46,152 nt of DNA, from the NCBI GenBank assembly GCA_964453665.1, contig CAYVQT010000021.1, positions 1 to 46,152 on the forward strand, given 5' to 3'. The notes under the pieces are model-generated. The model searched no databases and was not told the origin of the DNA. It was given only the letters and a program-made list of their open reading frames with translations. A program made the position numbers and the translations under genes. Source of the stretch: DAOUTY01 sp964453665. GTDB taxonomy: Bacteria; Chloroflexota; Dehalococcoidia; SZUA-161. Of this stretch, positions 23,988 through 32,688 are shown in pieces (positions within the stretch are counted from its first letter, which is position 1; the number at the start of each line of letters is the position of its first letter).

Positions 23988-25337
23988 TTACGCTCCGGCC
24001 CCTCCTCCTCTTCTCCTCATCACAACGTAGGCAATAAGGATTACCGCTATCGCCGCAATGATGATGAGGACTATCCCGTAGACCGGGAAGCCTCCTTCAT
24101 CCTCAACAGGAGCCGGGGTCGGCGTCGGAGCCGGCGTTGCCGGCGCTATCGTCGGCGTGGGCTCAGTAGGCGCAGGGGCATATACAGCGAAGTAAGTGAA
24201 ACCGCTCACCGTAGCCGTGATGGTGTGGTTCACCGTGTCCACAACCGAGGGAAGCTCTATCCACTTACCCTTTGATACATCATAGTAGGCAATAGTCAGC
24301 TTCGCTTCGTCAACCCCATCCGGAACCAGGCCGGGGTCATAGCTAATGGTTATTTCAATCGGAGGATCGAAGGTAGCGCCATCCGGCCCGTAGTCATAGA
24401 CACAGCCAATCACATAAGCATTGGGCGGCGGTGCCGGGAAGCCGAAGCATATCTCCTCTATAGTTATCTCATCCAGAGGCTCGCCGTCTGCATCCTTCGC
24501 CGTGGTGCCTTCGGGTATATAGAGCACCAGCGTCCCGCTGAATGCGCTTTCCTCCACGTCATTCTGTACCACGCCCTCCTCGTCGATATCGTCCTTCAGG
24601 TCGATAATCTCCTGTCCGGGAGGAGGCGGAGGTGTTCCCGTCGGCGGAATCGTCGGCGTCACCACCGGTGTAGGCTCGACCGTCGGGGTCGGGGTCGGCG
24701 TCGGGGTCGGCGGAGGTGGCGGGGGTGGGGGTGGGGGTACATAAGGCGTCGCGGTCGGCGTAGCCGGTCCAGGCGTCGGTGTAGGGGTCGGTGTTGCCGT
24801 CGGCTCCGGAGTCGGCGTTGCTGTCGGTTCCGGCGTTGCTGTCGGCTCCGGCGTTGCCGTCGGTTCCGGCGTTGCCGTCGGTTCCGGCGTCGCCGTCGGT
24901 TCCGGCGTCGGCGTAGGCGTCGGCGTCGGGCCTGGTTTATATAAATCCAACTCGGTTAGCCCACCGACCTCGAAAGTATATGCCCCGTATACCTCGCCAT
25001 TTACCCAGAACTCGATAGTGTCGCCGTTGACACCACCCTCTATCTCGGACGTTTGGGGATCATCGGCGCTAACGTAGTACGGATTGCTCTGATCATAGCC
25101 ATATCTACCATGCGAATCCGTTACAACGTCGCCATAGCTATAAGTTATATCGTTAATCTTGGCTTCAACCACAGTCCCCGCTGGCACCGTCCCGCCATAA
25201 ACGAAGCCCCTAAACCGGTGGGACATCTGCGGTGTTGCCAGCGCCGGTGCCGCCATGGCGACTATCAAAGCTAGGGCTAGCAGGAGCCCGAAGGCTCCTG
25301 CTAGCATCCTATTTCTTTCAACTAGTCCTTTCTTCAT
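23988..25337 (-). CDS. Secreted, membrane-anchored surface protein with Pro/Thr-rich linker
   Basis: The 449-residue protein has an N-terminal signal peptide (residues 1 to about 35, ending PALA), a small beta domain (FRGFVYGGTVPAGTVVEAKI), a low-complexity linker of PTP and ATPEPT units at roughly 140-245, and a beta-rich domain (TLVLYIPEGTTAKDADG, then KGKWIELPSVVDTVNHTITA). A C-terminal membrane helix (YGIVLIIIAAIAVILIAYVV) and RRRGGG stop-transfer end complete it. It should sit with its body outside and its C-terminus in the membrane. I chose ATG 25337 because AAGGAG is 8 nt upstream. It follows the giant surface protein gene by 33 nt. Function beyond a cell-envelope role is not recognisable. 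Confidence 0.8.
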   Translation of the reverse strand: MKKGLVERNRMLAGAFGLLLALALIVAMAAPALATPQMSHRFRGFVYGGTVPAGTVVEAKINDITYSYGDVVTDSHGRYGYDQSNPYYVSADDPQTSEIEGGVNGDTIEFWVNGEVYGAYTFEVGGLTELDLYKPGPTPTPTPTPEPTATPEPTATPEPTATPEPTATPEPTATPTPEPTATPTPTPTPGPATPTATPYVPPPPPPPPPPTPTPTPTPTVEPTPVVTPTIPPTGTPPPPPGQEIIDLKDDIDEEGVVQNDVEESAFSGTLVLYIPEGTTAKDADGEPLDEITIEEICFGFPAPPPNAYVIGCVYDYGPDGATFDPPIEITISYDPGLVPDGVDEAKLTIAYYDVSKGKWIELPSVVDTVNHTITATVSGFTYFAVYAPAPTEPTPTIAPATPAPTPTPAPVEDEGGFPVYGIVLIIIAAIAVILIAYVVMRRRGGGAGA

Positions 25338-25370
25338 AATCCACACTCCTTAGAGGGACTCTCTAAAACC

Positions 25371-28300
25371 TTACGGGTAGATCGTCCCTTCTGCGTTTGC
25401 GGCCAGCCAGTACCCTAAGCCCGGCGTCATCATGTCGCCGCTCTGCACGGTAGTGTACACGCCGCCTACAAACCCGTAGACCCTGGTCCACTTGCCAGTT
25501 ATGGCGTTCAGGTATTCACCCGCAGTCATCGAAGTGGTGGATTTGAAGCCTATCAGGTTCCAGCCTACCGCCACATCGTAGGTCGGCGGGGTCTGTGGCG
25601 GCAGCGGAAGCTCTTTACCCGTGAAGTAGAGGGCGTCAGCACCGGACATGTTGATCCAGTAGCCCAGGCCGTCCTGCATCTCTTCGAGGTCGCCGCCCCA
25701 TCCCGGAGCCCAGGATGTCCAACGCTCCAGAGGATCAGCAATGCTGCCATCGTAAGCCCAGACTGTAATAACGTTAGCGCTGATGCCCGACAGGAACTCG
25801 GTGATGTTTCCACCCTCGTCCGGAATCAACGGCAGCGAGATCAGGTTCCAGCCGTCCTCAAGACTGATCGTCCAATCCTCGACCGGCACCACTACCTGGT
25901 TAAGGACTACGAAGGCCTCATCGTCCAGCGGGTATCCGTCGGGCTGGTCAACAGCGGTGATCTCCGCCGTATTTACGATCTCGTCGGTGGTATCCACCGT
26001 GGCCCATATCTGGAGGGTAGCTACCGCGTCAACAGACAGGCTGCCCAGATCCCAGACACCTGTGCTGTCGTCGTAGCTTCCATAGGGTCCCGTCTCGGCC
26101 ATCTCGAAGGTCAGGCCGGAAGGCAGAAGGTCTGTAACTTCAACGCCCGTGGCATCTGTGGGACCCCAGTTGAAGACCATGATGGTGAACTCAACCGTCT
26201 GCTCGATCTCAGGACTGGCGTCATCGACGTACTTCGCGATCTCAAGGTCGAGTCCGCCGCTGTCGATCTGCTTCACGGTCTCGCTGTCAGGCTCGATGAA
26301 CACATCGCGGATAGCCCTGCCCGGCTCGTAGCCCCAGCAGGGACACTCCATTGGCATTCCATCGCCCTCCCTTACCACGTCGCACGGGTCATCCTTCTCG
26401 GCGGGGTACCAGCCGCACTCGTCGAAGCCTGCGGGGGTTATGGTGATGGTGCTCTCGCAGGCCTGCTTGCAGTGCACGATGAACTCGCCTTCATAGACGT
26501 CGCCGGTATCCCAGCCGGTGATGGTGCCGATGTACTGGGTGTATCCACCCTGCCCCTGGGCAATGCGGACACTGCCCTCGGGGAACACCGACAGCGTCGC
26601 ACTGGCCTCCCAGGCATCCGCCTGGCCGGTGTTCTCTATGGTATAGGGCACCACGAACTCGTCGCATACCCCGACGGTCACAGGCATCAACTCACCGATG
26701 GTCGCTACGAGGTGCGCCGCGGGGTACTGCTCTACGTAGACCTCGTCATTGTTGGGGTACGCTGTCCCCTCAGGCGAGGTGGTCGTTACGTATACATACA
26801 TCTTGCTGCTCTCCGAGCCGCAACCAGCGTCGCCGGTGCCATCGCAGTGCAGCGTCCAGGAGACCGTTTCCTCGTCATACTGCTCCATGTCTCCCAGAGG
26901 TATCGGGTTTATTGACCCGTCAACCAGCGAGGCATTAACGGGGCTAATGTACGCAAAGACACTCTCGGCGGTGAGGTCGCCCGTGCTGTTCACACGCGCG
27001 GTTACCGCGAAAGTCTCGCTGCTGGCAACAGCAGTGCACTCATCAGGCGACAGTATCTCGACACTGATCTCCGCAATGTGCCTCTGGTGCACGTTGACCT
27101 CCTGGGAGACCGTTGTCAGGTACGGGTCTTGCGCAGTCGCCGTTACCTGGATGAATACCTCACCCGCGGCGGTGCACTCCAGCTCCCAGGTTATCTCGGC
27201 CTGGCTGTACATATCAAGGGTGTGGTTGGTGTCGTTGCCTATTTCCTTGGTATATGTGTCAGACTGCTGCCCTCCCGAACCCTGGTCTACGAGGGCTGCA
27301 TTCCCGACTATGCTGATGGTAGCGCTCACGTTCCCGAGGTCGGTGCCGCTGTCGTTGGTGATAACCGCCTTGACCGCGAACCTGTCGTGCGGGTTATAGG
27401 TATCGCAGGTCTCGGGGTTAACGATCTCAACCGTGAACGGCACCTGCTTGATGGTGGTGAGACACACGGGTATCACAATGTTGGTCTCGTCGATTGCACC
27501 GCCGGTGTTGGCGTGGAAACCGGTCAGGCTGGTTATCTGTACCTTGACCTGGCCTTCGCCGGCGCAGTGCAACTGAAGTATGGCCTTCTTCACGGTGTTG
27601 CCGGGTATGTCGCCCAGCGTCACCACACCGTATCCCGACGTCTCGTTAAAGGTGAAGTCAACGATGTCGCCGGTTACAGCATCGGTTATGCCCACAAGGT
27701 CCCACGTGTCGCCCGACGGAGCGGGGTCGACCGTGAACTGGAGCACAACGTCCTCGGCGGTCTCGTTGCCGACGTTGACTACAGGCATCACCACATGGAA
27801 GTTCTGGCACGGTGCGAATGCATCTCTGGGAAGCATCGCGCCGCACTCGCTCTGCAGGAACGTGTTCAGCCCTGCTATCAGGTGCGCCTTGTACTCCTGC
27901 ACAACGGTTACCGTCTCGCTCTCGTCATAGAGCGTCCTCGCCGGCGGACCCGTTACATCCTTCTCCATAGTGAAGTAGAAATCGATATCCTCCAGCTCCA
28001 TGCACTGGAAGGTCCACCTGACCAGCGTGTCGCAGCATTTGCAGATTGGTATCTGCTGTGTATTCGACTGCCAGCCGGCGCCCTCGTCTGTTACCGTAGT
28101 GCTCAGCAAACCGGCGCCGCCAGTCCCCGTGAACGCGTTCCAGGCAAAGGGCACACAGCGGTTGAACTTGGGCTGATATTGATTGCCCGTTTGCAGCCCG
28201 AGTAGGGTAGCGTTGCCCTTCCAGAAGACGGTGACGTCAATCGCCGTCAGGGAGTCCTCTTCCTGGTAGCAGTTCTCGAACCTGCCGATGACATCGAACA

Positions 28301-29783
28301 CCTGGCATACGTTCACCGTATCCGGTGCCTCGTAAACCGAGGCGATGAACTCCTTCTGCCAGACGTGGACTGTGGCATCGGTATCAACTACATCCCCGCC
28401 CGCCTGGCCTTCAGCGTGAACGTTGAACTCGATAAGGCCGGGGTCGGTGCACTTCAGGTCCCAGCTTACCTCTTGGGTATCGCCGGGATCGAGGTCATCG
28501 GGGAAGCTGAAAAGTGAGCTTTCGCCCTGCTGGAAGTCCCAGAGGTCGGTGCCGTTGCCCGTAAGCTGGGCCCAGCCGCCGGTGACGACGGCATCGCCCG
28601 AGTTGGTAACGGTCGCGCTCACCGTGAAGTCCTGAAGCTCGTCACAGGTGGTGCAGACCTCAAAGTAATCATCGGGTGTGTCGATTACGACGTTGAGCTC
28701 TCCGGCCCCCTGCTGGTGAACGGTCCACGGATTGTTAACATAGGCTGTATTTCCGTGGAGAGTGCTGCCGGGATTAGGTACGCACGCGTTCTCCTCCGCC
28801 TGCACCACTATCTCGACGTCCCCGGGGGACTCGCAGTGCAGCGTCCAGGCGACAACGGCGGTCTCGCCATTGACCATCTGGCCGAGGCACCAGCCGTCTG
28901 CCAGGTCGCCGCCGACTATCTCGGCTAACGCACCTACGTACGTGTCCTCGGTTCCAAACTCACCGCGGTTGCTCGCGTCGGGGTCCCATTCCTGGCCCCA
29001 CCTGATTAAGCCGTTGACGCTATTAAGCGTGCCGCAGTTGATGTTCTCGATCTTGGCCTTGATGCCGAAGTTGGTGCAGGGAACGACCGTCTGCTCGAAG
29101 GGGCTCTCGGGGTAACCCGTCTGCCCGTCCCAGACCTCGGCGTCCCAGCCCTCTTCGCCGGTCTCATGGGTAAGGCCGGGGGCCTCGATGATGGTTATCT
29201 CGAGGCACTCCGCCTCCTCCGGAGTCCGCTGATTGACATCAGCCTCGCCGCTGGCAGTACATGCCCCGCCGTTGGCCGATGCATCCACCACTATCGTTGC
29301 CCAGCCGGTATCATCGGTGCAGCAGACCCTCCACCAGAAATCGGCCATGTCGCCGCCGGGGTCATCCGGCTCCAGCGGGTCATCCCAGTCCTGGTGGGAC
29401 TCATTCCCGGGGCAGGGTAACGCCCAGTAGCTCTGCCAGAGTTCGACGTCTATACTGTCCAGTTGAATTGTGGCTGACAGGCCTGTAGCGGTGTCGTTGC
29501 CCGTGTTTACCACAACGGCGTTCACGTAGAAGCAATCTCCATCGTCGAACTCGTTAGCCGCTGTGAAATCGCCGGTGCTGGGGTCCTTTTCATAGGTAGT
29601 GACAAAGACCTCGAGGTTGCACCCGTCGAACTGCTCGACCGGGTCGCAGTCGGGGTCCGGGTCGGGCCCCGGCGGGGTCTGAGCCACCACCGCTGGCGCC
29701 AGCACGGCAACCAACGAAATGACCATCGCCAAAGCCACCAGTAAATTTAGCGCTTTGGCCGGCCACTTGTGTGTTCTACTCAT
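25371..29783 (-). CDS. Giant secreted repeat protein, S-layer-like, with DUF11 domain
   Basis: The 1470-residue protein begins with a signal peptide (KALNLLVALAMVISLVAVLA, cleavage near VVAQ). It continues with many Ig-like beta domains, each with a strand of the type FTVSATVTNSGDAV followed by a Cys-containing WxLxC strand (SWDLKCTDPG, TWELECTAAG, SWTLHCDGTG), suggesting disulfide- or metal-stabilised repeats of the CARDB type. A DUF11-like domain follows (DLEIAKYVDDASPEIEQTVE, then GVEVTDLLPSGLTF). The C-terminus has two copies of a GWNLISLPLIP / GYWI module (about residues 1310-1470). It has no C-terminal membrane helix and probably forms or decorates the outer layer, anchored by the next gene's product. 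ATG 29783 follows GGAGAGG. Confidence 0.82.
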   Translation of the reverse strand: MSRTHKWPAKALNLLVALAMVISLVAVLAPAVVAQTPPGPDPDPDCDPVEQFDGCNLEVFVTTYEKDPSTGDFTAANEFDDGDCFYVNAVVVNTGNDTATGLSATIQLDSIDVELWQSYWALPCPGNESHQDWDDPLEPDDPGGDMADFWWRVCCTDDTGWATIVVDASANGGACTASGEADVNQRTPEEAECLEITIIEAPGLTHETGEEGWDAEVWDGQTGYPESPFEQTVVPCTNFGIKAKIENINCGTLNSVNGLIRWGQEWDPDASNRGEFGTEDTYVGALAEIVGGDLADGWCLGQMVNGETAVVAWTLHCESPGDVEIVVQAEENACVPNPGSTLHGNTAYVNNPWTVHQQGAGELNVVIDTPDDYFEVCTTCDELQDFTVSATVTNSGDAVVTGGWAQLTGNGTDLWDFQQGESSLFSFPDDLDPGDTQEVSWDLKCTDPGLIEFNVHAEGQAGGDVVDTDATVHVWQKEFIASVYEAPDTVNVCQVFDVIGRFENCYQEEDSLTAIDVTVFWKGNATLLGLQTGNQYQPKFNRCVPFAWNAFTGTGGAGLLSTTVTDEGAGWQSNTQQIPICKCCDTLVRWTFQCMELEDIDFYFTMEKDVTGPPARTLYDESETVTVVQEYKAHLIAGLNTFLQSECGAMLPRDAFAPCQNFHVVMPVVNVGNETAEDVVLQFTVDPAPSGDTWDLVGITDAVTGDIVDFTFNETSGYGVVTLGDIPGNTVKKAILQLHCAGEGQVKVQITSLTGFHANTGGAIDETNIVIPVCLTTIKQVPFTVEIVNPETCDTYNPHDRFAVKAVITNDSGTDLGNVSATISIVGNAALVDQGSGGQQSDTYTKEIGNDTNHTLDMYSQAEITWELECTAAGEVFIQVTATAQDPYLTTVSQEVNVHQRHIAEISVEILSPDECTAVASSETFAVTARVNSTGDLTAESVFAYISPVNASLVDGSINPIPLGDMEQYDEETVSWTLHCDGTGDAGCGSESSKMYVYVTTTSPEGTAYPNNDEVYVEQYPAAHLVATIGELMPVTVGVCDEFVVPYTIENTGQADAWEASATLSVFPEGSVRIAQGQGGYTQYIGTITGWDTGDVYEGEFIVHCKQACESTITITPAGFDECGWYPAEKDDPCDVVREGDGMPMECPCWGYEPGRAIRDVFIEPDSETVKQIDSGGLDLEIAKYVDDASPEIEQTVEFTIMVFNWGPTDATGVEVTDLLPSGLTFEMAETGPYGSYDDSTGVWDLGSLSVDAVATLQIWATVDTTDEIVNTAEITAVDQPDGYPLDDEAFVVLNQVVVPVEDWTISLEDGWNLISLPLIPDEGGNITEFLSGISANVITVWAYDGSIADPLERWTSWAPGWGGDLEEMQDGLGYWINMSGADALYFTGKELPLPPQTPPTYDVAVGWNLIGFKSTTSMTAGEYLNAITGKWTRVYGFVGGVYTTVQSGDMMTPGLGYWLAANAEGTIYP

Positions 29784-29806
29784 TTGCCCTCTCCTTTACT
29801 ATCGTA

Positions 29807-29822
29807 TTTCCGAATTCGGAAA
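29807..29822. promoter_or_regulatory. Palindrome in the leader of the surface-protein mRNA
   Basis: TTTCCGAATTCGGAAA is a perfect 16-nt palindrome 24 nt upstream of the ATG, inside the predicted 5' untranslated region. Further upstream in the same leader, AAAGGAGG is followed by GTGCAAATGTGA, an ATG immediately followed by a stop codon. Roles in mRNA stability or translation control are guesses. Confidence 0.4.
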
Positions 29823-29940
29823 ACAAAAGTCAATCCTTTCTCCCGGTTGGGCTTATTGTCACATTTGCACCTCCTTTAAAGCTTGAATTTAAATTGCCTT
29901 GGCTGACATAGTACAGCCGCACTTATTAAAAGCTTGCCGC

Positions 29941-29970
29941 AGTATAACCACAGCCCGCTATCTTTGTCAA
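29941..29970 (-). promoter_or_regulatory. Promoter P1 of the surface-protein operon
   Basis: TTGACA (perfect) and TATACT with an 18-bp spacer. The predicted start near 29934 gives a leader of about 150 nt. Confidence 0.65.
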
Positions 29971-30076
29971 GAGTACGGGAGTTTACAGTCATGCATTACT
30001 AACGTTTCTCGCAAAAGAAACGCCGCCAGCATCAGTGGAGGTTCCGGCCTTTTCCCAATTGCAGGCACGTCGGTTC

Positions 30077-30106
30077 ATTGTAAACACCTTTCAGCCCGCT
30101 TGTCAA
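30077..30106 (-). promoter_or_regulatory. Promoter P2 of the surface-protein operon
   Basis: A second perfect TTGACA with TACAAT at 18 bp, about 135 bp upstream of P1 on the same strand. Confidence 0.6.
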
Positions 30107-30300
30107 TAGTTTTACACAGGTTTTGGCAACATATTTGAAGTTTTGTGAACTTACCTTTGCCAGAGACCTGGTGCATGCTATCGCCAGCCCGCCACTGGTT
30201 GTTTCCGTACTACCTGATGGACTAACGGACTGTCCTTTTCCTTATATATATAGTTCGAGAATACCTACAAGTCCCTTTTTACAGGTAACGGACTGTAAAG

Positions 30301-30329
30301 CTTTTACCACTTTTTCGGCAGCTTGTCAA
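30301..30329 (-). promoter_or_regulatory. Possible promoter P3 of the surface-protein operon
   Basis: A third TTGACA with TAAAAG at 17 bp. The -10 is weak; it is listed because it continues the tandem array. Confidence 0.35.
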
Positions 30330-30367
30330 CCCCCAATTTCACAAAATTGCAATTTCGCCGGTGTCAA

Positions 30368-30394
30368 AGGGCGACCACACCGGGTCGCCCCTAC
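30368..30394. repeat. GTAGGGGC-family palindrome
   Basis: Arms GGGCGACC and GGTCGCCC, closing with CCTAC, between the surface-protein promoters and phage block A. Confidence 0.8.
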
Positions 30395-30543
30395 ATGGCG
30401 GTACAACAAGCGTCCGGTGAATAAGCGGCCGGCGGTCAGCTTACAGCCGTCCTCCCTCCTCTGTCAGCAGACCTTTTTTTAAATTCTCCCTCCCCCGGCG
30501 GTAGGGAGCTAGAGGGAGAGGGATACCCTGCGACAAAAGCCCC

Positions 30544-30573
30544 TTGACAGAAATAGAACATTTGTACTATTAT
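30544..30573 (+). promoter_or_regulatory. Promoter of phage block A with SOS-box-like dyad in the spacer
   Basis: TTGACA and TATTAT are 18 bp apart. The spacer contains AGAACATTTGTACT (30555-30568), which matches AGAAC-N4-GTTCT at all but one arm position, the form of LexA boxes in Gram-positive bacteria. A repressor bound there would block polymerase. The predicted start near 30580 is 33 nt before the first gene. The promoter at 40637 has the same layout and 24 of 30 identical bases. Confidence 0.7.
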
Positions 30574-30612
30574 CCCATATCCCGAAAGTCCCGCGAAACC
30601 GAGGAGGAACCG

Positions 30613-30768
30613 ATGAGGCTCTTGAGAATGGCCATCGAAACCCAGAAGTGGGACCTGGCAGCCCATGTTCTGATACTGGGAGCCATTACAGCGAGGCGAA
30701 AGGAAAATGACAGGCACCGCGGTAAAAAGAGGAAAAAGCGGCCCCGGGCCCAGGCAAAACAGCGCTAG
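30613..30768 (+). CDS. Small basic protein, first gene of phage block A
   Basis: Fifty-one residues: an amphipathic or hydrophobic N-terminal half (LLRMAIETQKWDLAAHVLIL) and a very basic C-terminus (KRKKRPRAQAKQR). The ATG at 30613 is preceded by GAGGAGGA, a strong ribosome site. It overlaps the next gene by 62 nt. No family recognised; the basic tail suggests nucleic-acid contact. Confidence 0.6.
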   Translation: MRLLRMAIETQKWDLAAHVLILGAITARRKENDRHRGKKRKKRPRAQAKQR

Positions 30769-31060
30769 GCGCAGCTTTTACTCGAAAGCGCTTGATGAGG
30801 CCGATGCGCTGGATTTCGAGCTGGCACAGGGTGTCGAGGGCATAGACGACGAGATCGCCCTGCTGCGGATGAAGATCAAGTCCCTCCTGGAAAACGACCC
30901 CGAGAACTTGAAGCTGCTCATGGAGGCGACCAGCACCCTTGCCCGCCTGGTGACTACGCGGTACAGGATCAGCGCCGGTCAGAAGAAGGCCCTGACCAGC
31001 GCGATAGGCGCCGTTCTCCAGGGTCTGGCGATACCGCTGGGGATAAAGTATTTACCATAA
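30707..31060 (+). CDS. Small protein upstream of terminase, possible small terminase subunit
   Basis: A 117-residue mostly helical protein (ALDFELAQGVEGIDDEIALL, then ENLKLLMEATSTLARLVTTR) directly before the large terminase gene. Position and size fit a small terminase subunit, which recognises DNA for packaging, but I see no clear HTH, so the call rests on context. The ATG has AAAGGA close upstream. Confidence 0.55.
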   Translation: MTGTAVKRGKSGPGPRQNSARRSFYSKALDEADALDFELAQGVEGIDDEIALLRMKIKSLLENDPENLKLLMEATSTLARLVTTRYRISAGQKKALTSAIGAVLQGLAIPLGIKYLP

Positions 31061-31061
31061 T

Positions 31062-31122
31062 TACAAATTGAAAAGTGAAAAATGAAAAATTTACAATTTG
31101 CACTTTGCATTTTGCACTTGTA
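31062..31122. repeat. AT-rich repeat between small gene and terminase
   Basis: A run of related short words (AAAAGTGAAAAATG, then TTTGCACTTTGCATTTTGCAC) with partial inverted symmetry fills the gap between the two packaging genes. It resembles AT-rich intergenic material at 7984-8017 in the cellular part, and is not typical of compact phage operons. Confidence 0.5.
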
Positions 31123-31127
31123 GGACC

Positions 31128-32525
31128 ATGATTGTCTTGAGGCCATATCAAGTGGAGGCAGCGAAGGCTGTGGCCGACAGCGTGCTTAATCGAAAGGGGA
31201 TGACATTTTCGGTGGAGATCGCGCGGCAGGGAGGCAAGAATGAGCTCTCAGCACAGCTCGAAGTGCTGCTGCTCACCCTTTTCATCTCCCGCGGCGGCAA
31301 TGCGATAAAATGCTCCCCGACATTCAAGCCGCAGACGGTCATATCCATGATGCGGCTCAAAGAGAGGCTCAACGACTGGGGCTACGCGGGCGTCTGGATA
31401 ACGGAGATGAACTATATCGTGAGGCCGGGCAATGCTCGGCAGATTTTCCTCTCCGCCGATGAGTCGGCCAACGTGGTGGGGAACACGGCCCATATACTCC
31501 TGGAGGTAGACGAGTCGCAGGATGTTTCCAGAGAGAAGTATGCCAAGGAGTTCCGGCCGATGGGAGCGTCAACCAACGTTACCACTGTCCACTACGGCAC
31601 CACCTGGGATGATTCCACACTGCTGGAGGAGGTGAAGCAGCTCAATCTGGAGCTGGAGAGGAAGGACGGTATCAAACGGCATTTCCGCTACGACTGGCAG
31701 GAAGTTGCCAGACATAACCCGGACTACCTACGCTACGTTGAAGGGGAGAGGGAGAGGCTGGGGGAGAGCCATCCCCTTTTTCAGACACAGTACTGCCTCA
31801 AGCCGATACATGGCGGCGGCGGTTTCCTCAGCCCGGGGCAGATGGCGCAGATGCAGGGGGGACACAGCCGGCGACGCCACCCCGACCTCACGGGAGTTTA
31901 CGTAGCGGGGATAGACCTGGCCGGGGAGGCGGAGGAGGGGGAGGACGCCGCGCTGCGCGCGCTGAAACCGAAGCGGGACTCCACGGTGGTCACCATCGGT
32001 GAGCTCGACCTCAGTGACAGGCAGCCCGATGCCGGGCTGCTTTACCCCAGGGTGAACATCGTGGAGCAATACTGGTGGACCGGCCGACCCCATCCCACCC
32101 TCTTTTCCCAGCTGGCGGACCTGCTCAAGAATGTATGGCGGGTGAGGAGGGCGGTGGTGGATGCCACGGGCGTTGGCGCCGGTGTAGCCAGCTTTCTCGC
32201 CAGAACACTTGGCACGTCGGTGGTAACCCCCTTTAACTTCACCCAGGCGTCAAAGTCCGGGCTCGGCTTCGATTTGCTGGCAGCGATAAACTCCGGCAGG
32301 GTCAAGATGTACGCCAGTGACGGGTCGGAGGAGTTCCGCGAGTTCTGGTTTCAGGTGGCGAAGGCAAGGAGCACCTTCAGGCCCAACCAGACGATGAATT
32401 TCTACGTCGATCCCGCTGTCGGCCACGATGACTTTCTCACCAGCCTCGCGCTGCTCGTCAAGGCGGCGGAGTATACACCGAGAGCGGCCCGGGGACGAAT
32501 GATAAACGAAAATCCCAAACTCTAA
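31128..32525 (+). CDS. Phage terminase large subunit
   Basis: The 465-residue packaging motor/nuclease has an N-terminal ATPase (Walker A-like VEIARQGGKNELSAQ; Walker B ILLEVDESQDV with catalytic Glu), then a coupling motif region (VHYGTTWDD). A C-terminal RNase H-like nuclease follows, with acidic residues in VAGIDLAGE, VVDATGVGAG and GHDDFLTSLAL. The length and domain order are standard. I chose ATG 31128 (MIVLRPYQ); an earlier in-frame ATG reads through the AT-rich repeat. No ribosome site is obvious. It implies DNA packaging into a capsid, together with the portal downstream. Confidence 0.88.
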   Translation: MIVLRPYQVEAAKAVADSVLNRKGMTFSVEIARQGGKNELSAQLEVLLLTLFISRGGNAIKCSPTFKPQTVISMMRLKERLNDWGYAGVWITEMNYIVRPGNARQIFLSADESANVVGNTAHILLEVDESQDVSREKYAKEFRPMGASTNVTTVHYGTTWDDSTLLEEVKQLNLELERKDGIKRHFRYDWQEVARHNPDYLRYVEGERERLGESHPLFQTQYCLKPIHGGGGFLSPGQMAQMQGGHSRRRHPDLTGVYVAGIDLAGEAEEGEDAALRALKPKRDSTVVTIGELDLSDRQPDAGLLYPRVNIVEQYWWTGRPHPTLFSQLADLLKNVWRVRRAVVDATGVGAGVASFLARTLGTSVVTPFNFTQASKSGLGFDLLAAINSGRVKMYASDGSEEFREFWFQVAKARSTFRPNQTMNFYVDPAVGHDDFLTSLALLVKAAEYTPRAARGRMINENPKL

Positions 32526-32688
32526 CTTCGAAGCACTAAATAAATTCATATATCAAAGTTCAAAAGGTAAAGTTGAAACCGCACTTCTGAAATTGATTGT
32601 GAGTATTTTTAAACAATTGAAATCCGTAAATTAGATATTTCCCGGGATTTCGTGCTCAGGATTCAGGATTTTTTATTAAGTAAAGACA

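Larger units (their letters stand above)
29784..30612. other. Long AT-rich divergent control region
   Basis: This gap of about 830 bases has no gene. On the minus strand it holds the leader and tandem promoters of the surface-protein operon. It then holds a GTAGGGGC-family palindrome at 30368-30394 and a TCCCTCCCCC-type repeat near 30484-30525. The promoter of phage block A follows on the plus strand at 30544-30573. The word TAACGGACTGT occurs twice (about 30230 and 30289). Confidence 0.65.

Noticed and set aside
24780..24930. CRISPR-like or satellite array of GGTTCCGGCG units
   Set aside because: The repeats are in frame and encode the ATPEPT stalk of the surface protein; unit length and absence of spacers rule out CRISPR.
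27078..28205. 375-residue open frame on the plus strand
   Set aside because: It lies wholly opposite the 1470-residue surface protein, is made of Arg/Gly/Leu/Val-rich sequence typical of the complement of GC-biased codons, and has no recognisable motif.
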